Assembly: GCA_025964255.1 (NCBI GenBank)
Contig: JAOPZF010000161.1
Coordinates: 1-43,104, forward strand
Direction of reading: 5' to 3'
Source: Solirubrobacterales bacterium
Lineage (GTDB): Bacteria > Actinomycetota > Thermoleophilia > Solirubrobacterales > 70-9
Length of the DNA: 43,104 bases
How positions within the stretch are numbered: the stretch's first letter is position 1; each line of letters begins with the position of its first letter. Shown here in pieces: positions 9,297 to 16,717 of this stretch. The position numbers were made by a program, and so were the translations under genes. The notes below the pieces were generated by a model. The model searched no databases. It saw only the letters and a program-made list of their open reading frames with translations, and was not told where the DNA came from.

Positions 9297-10300
9297 CGGG
9301 CGATCCCTCCGGCTTCGCCCCAGCGACGGCCGATCCAGCTCGCCATCACGTTGGCGCCGACGCCGATCACCAGCAGCAGCGCCGCCAGGTAGTAGAGCGA
9401 TGCCGTGTGGAGGCCGTTCACCGGGCTGTTGAACTGCAGGGCGATGATCGAGGCCATCGTGCCGCCGTTCTTGAACAGCGACAGGTGCGATTCGGTCCCG
9501 CCGCCGATCACCTGGGAGACGGCGATCGCCTCGCCGAGGGCGCGGCCCAGGCCGAGCAGGCAGGCGGCCATGATCCCCGAGAGGGTGCTCGGCAGGACGA
9601 CGCCGCGGATCACCTCCCAGCGGGTCGAGCCGAGCGCCGCGGCGCCATCCTGGAGCTCGCGCGGCACCGCCGCGAAGAGGTCACGGGTGACCGAGGCGAT
9701 GATCGGGATCACCATGATCGTCAGGATCAGGCCCGCGTTGAAGACGCTGGCGCCGGTCGTCTGCGGCGAGCCGAATAACGGGATGAAGCCGAAGGTGTTG
9801 TGCAGGAACGGCTCGACCGTGCTGACCAGGACCGGGCCGAGGATGATCAGGCCCCAGAACCCGAGGATCACGCTGGGGATCGCGGCGAGCATTTCGACCA
9901 GCGGCGAGATCACGTTGCGGACCGCGGCCGGCGCCAGCAGCGCCAGGAAGATGCCGATCGAGATCGCCACCGGGGCACCGATCAGCAGCGCCATCGCCGA
10001 GGTGATCAAGGTGCCGAAGATGAGGCCGCGACCACCGAACTTTTCCAACGGCGGTGCCCATTCCTGGTGGGTGATGAAGCTGAAGCCGAACTTGGAGAAG
10101 GCCGGCTGAGCGCCTTCGAACACTTCTTTGGCGATCAGGAGCAGGACGACCCCGGCGAGCACTGCCGCCGCGGCACAGGTCACGCGCAGCGCGACGTCGC
10201 CGAAGCGGTCGGCGCGTTTGCGGGCGGGACTCTGCCGGTTCGATCGCGCCAGTTTCAGCGACGCCGTACCGGCGGGCGGGGTGGCGCTCATCGCCGCCAA
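9293..10300 (-). CDS. pstC: phosphate ABC transporter permease PstC
   Basis: First permease subunit of the phosphate importer, 335 residues with about six helices. Family features are FGTLITSAMALLIGAPVAISIGIFL, the LAAIPSVILGFWGL stretch, the EAA-type loop (ELQDGAAALGSTRWEVIRGVVLP), and GLGRALGEAIAVSQVIGG. ATG 10300 and ATG 10291 are both possible starts. It heads the pstCAB operon and is divergent from pstS across a 242-bp space with a PhoP-type box. Confidence 0.96.
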   Translation of the reverse strand: MAAMSATPPAGTASLKLARSNRQSPARKRADRFGDVALRVTCAAAAVLAGVVLLLIAKEVFEGAQPAFSKFGFSFITHQEWAPPLEKFGGRGLIFGTLITSAMALLIGAPVAISIGIFLALLAPAAVRNVISPLVEMLAAIPSVILGFWGLIILGPVLVSTVEPFLHNTFGFIPLFGSPQTTGASVFNAGLILTIMVIPIIASVTRDLFAAVPRELQDGAAALGSTRWEVIRGVVLPSTLSGIMAACLLGLGRALGEAIAVSQVIGGGTESHLSLFKNGGTMASIIALQFNSPVNGLHTASLYYLAALLLVIGVGANVMASWIGRRWGEAGGIAR

Positions 10301-10428
10301 TGTAGAGGAGGCCGAGCCCTATCGAAGGGTGAACCCGCCGATTTTCACAAGATTGAAACAACTCGGCATGAGGCGAGTCGGCGTCCCGATTCGTGCCTGA
10401 CGCGGGGCGTTCTTCACCCTGGGCGCCG

Positions 10429-10456
10429 TTTACACAGTTGTTACAGACTTGTTACC
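10429..10456 (+). promoter_or_regulatory. candidate Pho box (three 11-bp direct repeats)
   Basis: TTTACA at 10429, GTTACA at 10440 and GTTACC at 10451 are spaced exactly 11 bp apart, the spacing of PhoP/PhoB binding repeats (TTAACA-type units in Bacillus). The box is 87 bp upstream of the pstS start. A further motif GGGTTCACCC on the minus strand (about 10325-10334), like the Streptomyces GTTCACC repeat, is closer to pstC. The match is by eye. Confidence 0.6.
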
Positions 10457-10542
10457 AATTTTATTCACGAGAATGACACAACATTCGCTTTCAGGGGGGA
10501 GAACCTACGCGCCGAAAATCCCACCCTTGAAAGGAAACACTT

Positions 10543-11565
10543 TTGATTCGCAATAGGTTGCTTGCAATCCTCATCGCGGTCGGAGGAACGGTTGGAGGCA
10601 CGGCAGCCGTCTCGACCGCGAGCGCTTCGGCCGCGGGCCTCTCGGCCGCCGGATCGACCCTGGTCCAGCCGCTGTTCACCAACTGGATCAATGGCTTCGA
10701 AATCAAAGAAGGCATCCCGGTCAAATACTCGGGCGTCGGCTCGGGCGAAGGCATCAAACAGGTCTCGAACCACAACGTCGACATCGGCGCGTCCGACGCC
10801 CCGATGACCGCTGAACAGGCCGGCGCTTGCGGCGGCTGCGCGACGATCCCGTGGGCCCTGTCGGCCACCGGCATCGGCTTCAACGTCCCCGGCGTGAAGA
10901 AACTGAACCTCTCGGGCAGCGTCCTGGCCGGCATCTACTTCGGCAAGATCACCAACTGGAACGACCCGAAGATCGCCAAGCTCAACCCGAAGGCGAAGCT
11001 GCCGAACCTGGCCATCACCCCGGTCTTCCGTTCCGACGGCTCCGGTGACACCTACGCGTTCACCAACTACCTGTCGCGGATCAGCCCCGCCTGGAAATCC
11101 GAAGTTGGCGTCGCCACCACGGTCGGCTGGAAGGCCGGTACGGGTGCCAAAGGCAACGCCGGCGTCACCTCGCTGGTCACCAAGACCCCGGGCGCGATCG
11201 GCTACATCTCGGCGTCCTACCTGATCGCCGCCGGCCTCGGTGCCGCCGCGGTCGAAAACGCGGCCGGCAACTTCGAGCTGCCGAACCTCGAAAACATCGA
11301 GGAAGCTGCTTCGGTGGTCAAGAAGGCCAAGCCGAACTCGGGTATCAGCATCGTGAACCCGCCCAAGAGCGCCTCCAAGGCTTACCCGATCTCGACGTTC
11401 ACCTACGCGATCGTGCCTTACAACGCTCCGCAGGGCCAGTTCATCAAACAGTTCATCACCTACGCGATCACGAAGGGCCAGAGCTACGGCGCTGCCCTCG
11501 ACTTCGCGCCGCTGCCGAAGAACGTCCTTTCGGCCGCCAAATCGGCTCTGAACCTCATCAACTAG
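10543..11565 (+). CDS. pstS: phosphate-binding protein PstS
   Basis: Captures phosphate outside the membrane and delivers it to PstCA. 340 residues: signal peptide about 1-30 (ending near ASASAAG), then the phosphate-binding start AAGSTLVQPLFTNWINGF, VGSGEGIKQ, IGASDAPM, and FRSDGSGDTYAFTNYL. Start is TTG at 10543, supported by GAAAGGA about 7 nt upstream. No lipobox cysteine is present, so unlike most Gram-positive PstS it appears to be released by signal peptidase I rather than lipid-anchored. Glu and Lys are mostly GAA/AAA early in the gene. Divergent from pstCAB; ends at a strong terminator. Confidence 0.95.
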   Translation: MIRNRLLAILIAVGGTVGGTAAVSTASASAAGLSAAGSTLVQPLFTNWINGFEIKEGIPVKYSGVGSGEGIKQVSNHNVDIGASDAPMTAEQAGACGGCATIPWALSATGIGFNVPGVKKLNLSGSVLAGIYFGKITNWNDPKIAKLNPKAKLPNLAITPVFRSDGSGDTYAFTNYLSRISPAWKSEVGVATTVGWKAGTGAKGNAGVTSLVTKTPGAIGYISASYLIAAGLGAAAVENAAGNFELPNLENIEEAASVVKKAKPNSGISIVNPPKSASKAYPISTFTYAIVPYNAPQGQFIKQFITYAITKGQSYGAALDFAPLPKNVLSAAKSALNLIN

Positions 11566-11600
11566 GTTCACCGCCAGCGCCACCAGGCGCGGCAGTTCCC

Positions 11601-11637
11601 GCCGGCGCGGGCCTTCGGGCCTCGCGCCGGCTTTTTT
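11601..11637 (+). terminator. intrinsic terminator of pstS
   Basis: GCCGGCGCG (11601-11609) pairs with CGCGCCGGC, with a GGGCCTTCGGGCC inner stem, followed at once by six Ts (11632-11637). It begins 36 bp after the pstS stop. Confidence 0.9.
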
Positions 11638-11673
11638 GTGGGTAGAAAAGGACGCGGCCGAAGGGTCACAGAA

Positions 11674-11695
11674 ACCCATAGAACGTCACGGTTCG
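11674..11695. repeat. 22-bp dispersed repeat, copy 2
   Basis: Matches 7163-7184 at 21 of 22 positions (core GAACGTCACGGTTCG). It lies between the pstS terminator and the palindromic element at 11718. Confidence 0.7.
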
Positions 11696-11717
11696 CCCCG
11701 GACTCCGTGGCCCCCCG

Positions 11718-11770
11718 ATGTTGATGGGCCGAAAACTCCAGATATAGAGGACTTTTCGGCCCATCAACAT
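11718..11770. repeat. 53-nt palindromic element, intergenic copy
   Basis: Perfect 18-bp arms (ATGTTGATGGGCCGAAAA, 11718-11735, and its complement, 11753-11770) around a 17-nt loop. An element of the same 53-nt length, with the same GGGCCGAAAAC and TTTTCGGCCCATCAACA and a different loop, lies inside the glycosyltransferase gene at 17315-17367. It has no T-run and is not next to a gene end, so it does not look like a terminator. Confidence 0.85.
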
Positions 11771-11847
11771 TGCGTGGGCACGGAAGGGTGACGAACGTGC
11801 CGAACCCCTGACCTTTGCGGCGAGACCCTCACGTCCCGGGCGCCGCG

Positions 11848-12687
11848 CTAGGCGAAGGCTTGGGAGGCGCGGCGGCGGAGGTCCGCGTTCAGCATCCCGG
11901 TGACCTGGCTCGGCGAGTCGCCGGCGGACGGGACCGCGGCGCCGATCAGGCCGCTGGCGCGGAAGCCGAAGAGCGGGGCGACGAAGCCGAGCTCGCGGAT
12001 CTTGCGGACCAGGGAGACCGCGTCGCGGGTCTCGGCGTTGGGGCCGCAGAGGACGATCGCGGTCGGGTCGAGCGCACCGAGCGCCCGCTCGAGCCGCTCG
12101 TCGCCGAGCTCGTTGGAGAGCACGAGGACGCGGAAGCCCGCGCGGCGCAGCGAAAGGTCGAGCGCCTGGGTGTGAACCTCCTCGGCATCGAGCCCCTTGC
12201 TCGAGTCGACCAGGAGGATCCCGGCCGGGCGCGAGGCCGCGGAGGCGAGGCGACGGGCGCCGTGCAGCCAGCCGGTCGCCCAGCGGGCGGCGAACTCGAG
12301 CTCGGCGGCGGCCGACGGATCGGCGGCGAGCCGGTCGACGGCGGGCAGCAGCAGCTCCTCGACCGTCCGCTCGAGCGGCCGCACGGCGAGGCTTTCCTCG
12401 ATCGCGCGATCGGCGGCGGACTCGTCGAAGCTCCCGAAGGCGCTGAGGAGCGAGTCGTCACCGACCGGCGCCTGCTGGCGCTGTTCGGCCAGGGCGACGG
12501 CGGAAGAGATGTTGCCGGTCTGCGCGAGCGTGTCGCGCAGGGTCTGCAACTCGATCAGGTCGTAGTTGCGGTGATTGCCGGTGGTGCGCTTGGGCGTCGG
12601 GAAGCCGTAGCGACGCTCCCAACTCCTCAGGGTGTTGGGGCTGACTCCCAGAACTTCGGCGGCTGCGTTGGTGCGTATACCTGGCAT
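11848..12687 (-). CDS. MerR-type regulator with B12-binding-like C-terminal region
   Basis: 279 residues. A MerR helix-turn-helix spans about residues 5-70 (AAAEVLGVSPNTLRSWERRYGFP, then a YDLIELQTLRD helix). A helical cap (about 80-150) and a Rossmann-like domain (about 153-260) follow, the arrangement of CarH/LitR cobalamin photoreceptors. The cobalamin-ligand motif ExHxxG appears as EVHTQA: His172 is kept but Gly is Ala, so cobalamin binding is uncertain. A role in light- or B12-dependent repression is inferred from layout only. The upstream space has a small inverted repeat, TCGGCA-N4-TGCCGA (12733-12748), a possible own operator. Start is ATG 12687. Confidence 0.8.
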   Translation of the reverse strand: MPGIRTNAAAEVLGVSPNTLRSWERRYGFPTPKRTTGNHRNYDLIELQTLRDTLAQTGNISSAVALAEQRQQAPVGDDSLLSAFGSFDESAADRAIEESLAVRPLERTVEELLLPAVDRLAADPSAAAELEFAARWATGWLHGARRLASAASRPAGILLVDSSKGLDAEEVHTQALDLSLRRAGFRVLVLSNELGDERLERALGALDPTAIVLCGPNAETRDAVSLVRKIRELGFVAPLFGFRASGLIGAAVPSAGDSPSQVTGMLNADLRRRASQAFA

Positions 12688-12816
12688 CTGTGGCGGAATC
12701 TTGACAGCGGATTCGTAGGTTTACGTCAGTTATCGGCAGATTTGCCGAAACCGTTAGCAATCTTGCAAGACGAATTCTGCGCTGAGACGCTCCGCGAGCG
12801 CCGGAAATCGCGGCTT

Positions 12817-13572
12817 TCAGCCGCGCTCGGAGAGGCCGCCGACGCCCACCGGCTGCCCTACCGCCCGCGCCCGCCACATCGCCGCGTCGGCTTTGTGCAG
12901 GAGCTGGTCGGCATCGGCGCCGTGGTCGGGGCAGGCGACGACGCCCGCCGTCACCGCGATCCGCAGGCCGCCCGCCCGCTCGAGCTCGTCGAGCTGGCCG
13001 AGCAGCCGCTCGCACATCTGCATCCCTTCAACCGTCCGCAGGTTCGGGGCGAGGACGCAGATCGCCTCCTCCTCGAGCCGGAAGGCTTCGTCGACGATGC
13101 GGATGCTGTCGCGCAGCGCCGCGCTGACGACAGCCAGCGCCATCTCGCTGTCGACCTTCTCCTTGGTGTCGGGGCCGGAGGTGTCGAAGACGGCGAGGCC
13201 GAAAGGGTGGCCGTAGCGGCGGTTGGTCTCGATCAGCTGATCGAGCCGGCGGCGCATGTGGCCGGGCCGGTAGAGGCTCGGCAGCTCTTCGCGCGGCGAG
13301 CGGATGAACTCGGCGTGGCTGCCCGTCTCGTTCTCCTCGCGGATCTCCTGGTAGGCGGCTTCGACCGCGGTCGCGGTGACCTCGCCGAAGTCGCTCGCCA
13401 GCTGCTGGGCGGCGGCGGCGAACCGCTCGCCGACCGCGTCGCCCATCTCCTCGCGCAGTGCCGCCAGCAACGAGGCGTGACGCTCGGCGACCTCGATCGC
13501 CATCCGGCCCGGGCGGCCGAGCCGACCCTCGGGCTCCGCGGGTCCGTTCAGATCGTCAGGAGTCGCGGCCAC
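12817..13572 (-). CDS. degenerate GGDEF-domain protein
   Basis: 251 residues. The N-terminal about 90 residues are helical (AIEVAERHASLLAALREEMGD onward). A GGDEF-like fold covers about 98-245: RRRLDQLIETNRRYGHPFGLAVFD, a middle ALRDSIRIVDEAFRLEEEAICVLAP, and a final VTAGVVACPDHGADADQLL with KADAAMWRARAVG. The catalytic GGDEF signature, expected where RLEEEAICVL stands, is replaced by LEEEA, so it should not make c-di-GMP. It may bind a nucleotide or act as a structural partner. Start is GTG at 13572 (ATG at 13503 is possible). Downstream of recR on the same strand. Confidence 0.75.
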   Translation of the reverse strand: MAATPDDLNGPAEPEGRLGRPGRMAIEVAERHASLLAALREEMGDAVGERFAAAAQQLASDFGEVTATAVEAAYQEIREENETGSHAEFIRSPREELPSLYRPGHMRRRLDQLIETNRRYGHPFGLAVFDTSGPDTKEKVDSEMALAVVSAALRDSIRIVDEAFRLEEEAICVLAPNLRTVEGMQMCERLLGQLDELERAGGLRIAVTAGVVACPDHGADADQLLHKADAAMWRARAVGQPVGVGGLSERG

Positions 13573-13659
13573 GCCGGCACTCTGCCGGACCCACCGGACA
13601 CCCAGCGCGCGGAAAGCCGCAATTTGCTGGATGACATTCGTCTAATCGGTATTGAAAAT

Positions 13660-14262
13660 TCAGTCGAGACTGCGGCGCCCGGCGAGTGCCTTGCCGAGCG
13701 TCACCTCGTCGGCGTGCTCGAGGTCGGCGCCGACCGGCAGGCCGCTCGCCAGCCGGGTCACCGCCGCCTGTCCGCGCAGCCGTTCGGCGATGTGGAGGGC
13801 GGTCGCCTCGCCGGTCGTCGTCGGGTTGGTGGCGAGGACCACCTCGGCGGTTTCGCCGCGCCCCACCCGCACCAGCAGCTCGGCGATTTTCAGGTCTTCG
13901 GCGTCGATCCCGTCGATCGGCGACAGCGCCCCGCCGAGCACGTGGTAGAGGCCGCGGTATTCGTGGGTGCGCTCGATCGGGATCACGTCGCCGGGTTCCT
14001 CGACCACGCAGATCATCGTCTGGTCGCGCGATTCGTCGAGGCAGATCCGGCAGAGCGGGCCCTCGGCGAGGTTGAAGCACTGTTCGCAGAGTCCGACCTT
14101 CTCCTTCATTTCGCGGATCGCGTCGCCGAGTGCGAAGGCCTCTTCGTCGGGCGCCCGCAGCAGGTGAAAGGCGAGCCGCTGCGCGGTGCGTTGCCCGATC
14201 CCGGGCAGGCGCGAAAGCTCGGCGACGAGGCGCGCGAGCGGTGCGGGACCCTCGGTACTCAT
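13660..14262 (-). CDS. recR: recombination mediator RecR
   Basis: Works with RecF/RecO to load RecA on gapped DNA. 200 residues, the normal length. It has a helix-hairpin-helix (SRLPGIGQRTAQRLAFHLL), the four-Cys zinc finger CEQCFNLAEGPLCRIC, and a TOPRIM domain (ICVVEEPGDVIPIERTHEYRGLYHVLGG, then ATNPTTTGEATALHI). It lies 36 bp downstream of ybaB in the conserved dnaX-ybaB-recR order. Confidence 0.97.
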   Translation of the reverse strand: MSTEGPAPLARLVAELSRLPGIGQRTAQRLAFHLLRAPDEEAFALGDAIREMKEKVGLCEQCFNLAEGPLCRICLDESRDQTMICVVEEPGDVIPIERTHEYRGLYHVLGGALSPIDGIDAEDLKIAELLVRVGRGETAEVVLATNPTTTGEATALHIAERLRGQAAVTRLASGLPVGADLEHADEVTLGKALAGRRSLD

Positions 14263-14298
14263 GCGAGGGCCTCCGTTGCGACGGGACTGGTCAAGCGC

Positions 14299-14646
14299 TC
14301 AGCCGCCGAGCAGCCCGCCGAGGCCGCCACCGCCAAGGCCGCCGGTCGCGTCGCCCATCGCCGACCCGGCGAGGTCCTGCGCCGAGCGCAGCGCGTCGTT
14401 GACCGCCGCCTGCACCATGTCCTGGAGCAGCTCGACGTCCTCGGGGTCGACCGCCTCGGGGTCGATCGTGATCGAGCGCAGCGTCAGGTCGCCGCCCATG
14501 ATCACTTTGACCATGCCGCCGCCGGCGCTCGCCTCGACCGTTTCGTCCTTCAGTTTCTCCTGCGCCTGCAGCATCTGCTCCTGCATCTGCTGAGCCTGTT
14601 TCATCAGGGCGTTCACGTCGAAGCCCCCGGGTCCACCTTTTGCCAC
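14299..14646 (-). CDS. YbaB/EbfC family nucleoid-associated protein
   Basis: 115 residues. A small DNA-binding protein that usually sits between dnaX and recR. The family core is visible: LMKQAQQMQEQMLQAQEKL, the beta strand region VEASAGGGMVKVIMGGDL, and SITIDPEAVDPEDVELLQDM. A Gly-rich tail (GGLGGGGLGGLLGG) ends the protein. The GTG start at 14646 follows directly on the dnaX stop TAA, with AAGGAGG of the dnaX end as its ribosome site, so the two genes are coupled. Confidence 0.95.
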   Translation of the reverse strand: MAKGGPGGFDVNALMKQAQQMQEQMLQAQEKLKDETVEASAGGGMVKVIMGGDLTLRSITIDPEAVDPEDVELLQDMVQAAVNDALRSAQDLAGSAMGDATGGLGGGGLGGLLGG

Positions 14647-16665
14647 TTAATTGACCTCCTTCGCATCGAACTCGCTCATCAGCCGGTTCATCAACGCATC
14701 CTCGTCGATCGCCTCGCTGCCCGGCGCCGGCGTGTCGGGCGGCGGCGGCGCGATGGTGGTGTCGGTCTCCTCGAGCAGCACGTAGCGCGGCGTAACGCCT
14801 TCGCCGGTGACGGCTTCGAAGGCCTCGATCAAGACCTGTCGGCGATCGGGGGACTCGGCCTTGCGTTTGTTGAAAGGCTGGTCGGGGGCGAAGCCGATCG
14901 CCAGGCCCTCGTCGTCGAAGGCGACGGGGCGGGCGCCGTCGAAGGTCGCTGCCAGGGCGGGGGCTTTCTCGGCGAGTTTGTCGAGGATTGTCGGCCAGAT
15001 GCGGAGGACTTGAGCGAGGTCTTGGGCGGCGGCGAGCGAGGGCGGCTCAGGCTCGGGGGGTGCTCCGGCTGATTCCTCGGGAGGTGCTCCGGCTGATTCC
15101 TCGGGAAGTGCTCCGGCTGATTCCTCGGGAAGTGCTCCGGCCGCGGGTCCTGCCGCTGCAGGGGACCCACCGCCCCCTCCGGTAGCTAAAGCTTCCTCAG
15201 GGGCGGTCCCCCCTACAGCGTCACCCGCGGGAGGGGCGTCTGCGGCGGGCGGCTCGGGTGCGGACGTGCTCCGCTCTTCCGTTGGCGGTTGGGCTGGAGT
15301 GGGTTCGGGCGCTTGCGGCTGGGCCGTGGTGGGTTGGGCTGGAGTGGGTTCGGGCGCTTGCGGCTGGGCCGCCTGAGATTGGGCTGCAGTGGGCTCGGGC
15401 GCTTGCGCCTGGGGTTCCGGCCTCGCGGGATGGGGCGTGCTCGGAGTCGGCTCGGACGGGCGGGCCGGGGCCGGCGGCGGAGCTACGGGCGCCGGCGGAG
15501 GACCGCTGGCCGCCAGCTGCTGCTCCAGCTTCTCGATCCTCCGCAGGAGGCCCTCGGTGGAGGGGTCGAGGTCGGGGCGGGCGGCTTTCAGCAGGGCGAT
15601 CTCTACGGCCATGCGGGCGTCGTCGCCCTCGCGGACGGCGGTCAGAGCGTTCGCGAGCTCGTCGATCGTGCGGACCAGGGTCGCGGCGCCGACGGTGCTC
15701 GCCTGCTGCTGGATGCGGGCGGTGTCGGTGGCGGTGACGACGAAGGTGGTCGGGACCTCGCCGGTGACCTGGGTGACGAGGAGGTGGCGCAGATGGGCGA
15801 GGAGGTCACGGGCGAATTGCGACGGATCGCGGCCGGATCGCGCCATCTTCTCGACCCCGAGCAGGACCGCTTTCGGGTCGGAGACGGTGACCGAGTCGAC
15901 CGCTTCGAAGAGCAGGTCGGCATCGGCGGCGCCGAGCATCTCCAGCACCTCGTCGAGGCCGACGTCGTTGCCGCCGAAGGCGACCAGCTGGTCGAGCGTG
16001 CCGAGCGCGTCGCGGAAGCTGCCCTGGGCCGAGCGGGCGATCATCGCCACCGCCCCTTGGTCGACCTGGATGCCCTCCTGCGCGGCGACGCGGTCCAGCA
16101 CCTCGGAGATCTGCTCGAGGCTCGGCCGCTGGAAGTCGAAGCGCTGGCAGCGATCGGCGATCGTCGGCATCACCTTGTGCGCCTCGGTCGTCGCGAGGAC
16201 GAAGACGGTGCGCGGCGGCGGCTCCTCGAGCGTCTTCAGGAAGGCGTTCCATGCCTCTTTGGTGAGCATGTGCGCCTCGTCGAGGATGTAGACCTTCCAG
16301 TGGCCGCCGGAGGGCGCGTAGGCGACCCGCTCGCGAAGGTCGCGGACATCGTCGACCGAGCGGTTAGAGGCGGCGTCCATCTCGATCACGTCCATCGAGG
16401 TGCCAGACGCGATCGTCACGCAGGACTCGCATTCGCCGCACGGCGTCACCGTCGGCCCGCCCCGTTCGCAGTTCAGCGAGCGGGCGAGGATCTTCGCCAT
16501 CGAGGTCTTGCCGGTCCCGCGCGAGCCGATGAACAGGTAGGCGTGGTGGACCTTGCCCTGCTCGACGGCGTTGCGGAGCGTGCGCACGACGTGCGTCTGC
16601 CCGACGACCTCGTCGAAGGATCCAGGGCGGTGGCGGCGGTAAAGGGACGTGGACTCGGTGCTCAT
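14647..16665 (-). CDS. dnaX: DNA polymerase III subunit gamma/tau
   Basis: Clamp-loader ATPase that assembles the beta clamp. 672 residues. The AAA+ domain holds Walker A GSRGTGKT, a zinc module (CESCVTIASG with nearby Cys), Walker B VYILDEAHML, and sensor 1 region VFVLATTEAHK. A domain III helix set follows to about residue 360. Residues about 385-560 are a low-complexity Pro/Ala/Glu linker built from tandem DNA repeats (two arrays listed separately). A folded C-terminal tau-like domain (about 545-640) follows, including ILDKLAEKAPALAATFDG. No clear frameshift site was found. The start ATG 16665 is 52 bp from the divergent glycosyltransferase. Confidence 0.96.
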   Translation of the reverse strand: MSTESTSLYRRHRPGSFDEVVGQTHVVRTLRNAVEQGKVHHAYLFIGSRGTGKTSMAKILARSLNCERGGPTVTPCGECESCVTIASGTSMDVIEMDAASNRSVDDVRDLRERVAYAPSGGHWKVYILDEAHMLTKEAWNAFLKTLEEPPPRTVFVLATTEAHKVMPTIADRCQRFDFQRPSLEQISEVLDRVAAQEGIQVDQGAVAMIARSAQGSFRDALGTLDQLVAFGGNDVGLDEVLEMLGAADADLLFEAVDSVTVSDPKAVLLGVEKMARSGRDPSQFARDLLAHLRHLLVTQVTGEVPTTFVVTATDTARIQQQASTVGAATLVRTIDELANALTAVREGDDARMAVEIALLKAARPDLDPSTEGLLRRIEKLEQQLAASGPPPAPVAPPPAPARPSEPTPSTPHPARPEPQAQAPEPTAAQSQAAQPQAPEPTPAQPTTAQPQAPEPTPAQPPTEERSTSAPEPPAADAPPAGDAVGGTAPEEALATGGGGGSPAAAGPAAGALPEESAGALPEESAGAPPEESAGAPPEPEPPSLAAAQDLAQVLRIWPTILDKLAEKAPALAATFDGARPVAFDDEGLAIGFAPDQPFNKRKAESPDRRQVLIEAFEAVTGEGVTPRYVLLEETDTTIAPPPPDTPAPGSEAIDEDALMNRLMSEFDAKEVN
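15058..15141. repeat. 24-bp tandem repeat inside dnaX, about 3.5 copies
   Basis: The unit contains GTGCTCCGGCTGATTCCTCG and encodes variants of GALPEESA/GAPPEESA in the tau linker. Units are almost identical, so copy number probably varies between strains. Confidence 0.9.
15287..15421. repeat. 45-bp tandem repeat inside dnaX, three copies
   Basis: Copies begin near 15287, 15332 and 15377; the first two are nearly identical and the third diverged. The unit (including GGTTGGGCTGGAGTGGGTTC) encodes a Pro/Gln/Ala-rich peptide like QAPEPTPAQP in the linker. Confidence 0.9.
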
Positions 16666-16717
16666 AAAGGGCCTTCAGCCAGTCTAGCCGGGGAAGATTT
16701 AGGCCCCGCCCGGTAGG

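Noticed and set aside
11815-15072. Very long plus-strand open frame
   Set aside because: Antisense to the MerR, GGDEF, recR, ybaB and dnaX genes, which have clear domains; its long run of Arg/Gly/Ala/Glu reflects GC-rich third positions.
15058-15421. Regular repeats that could suggest a CRISPR array
   Set aside because: Tandem units without unique spacers, in frame within dnaX.
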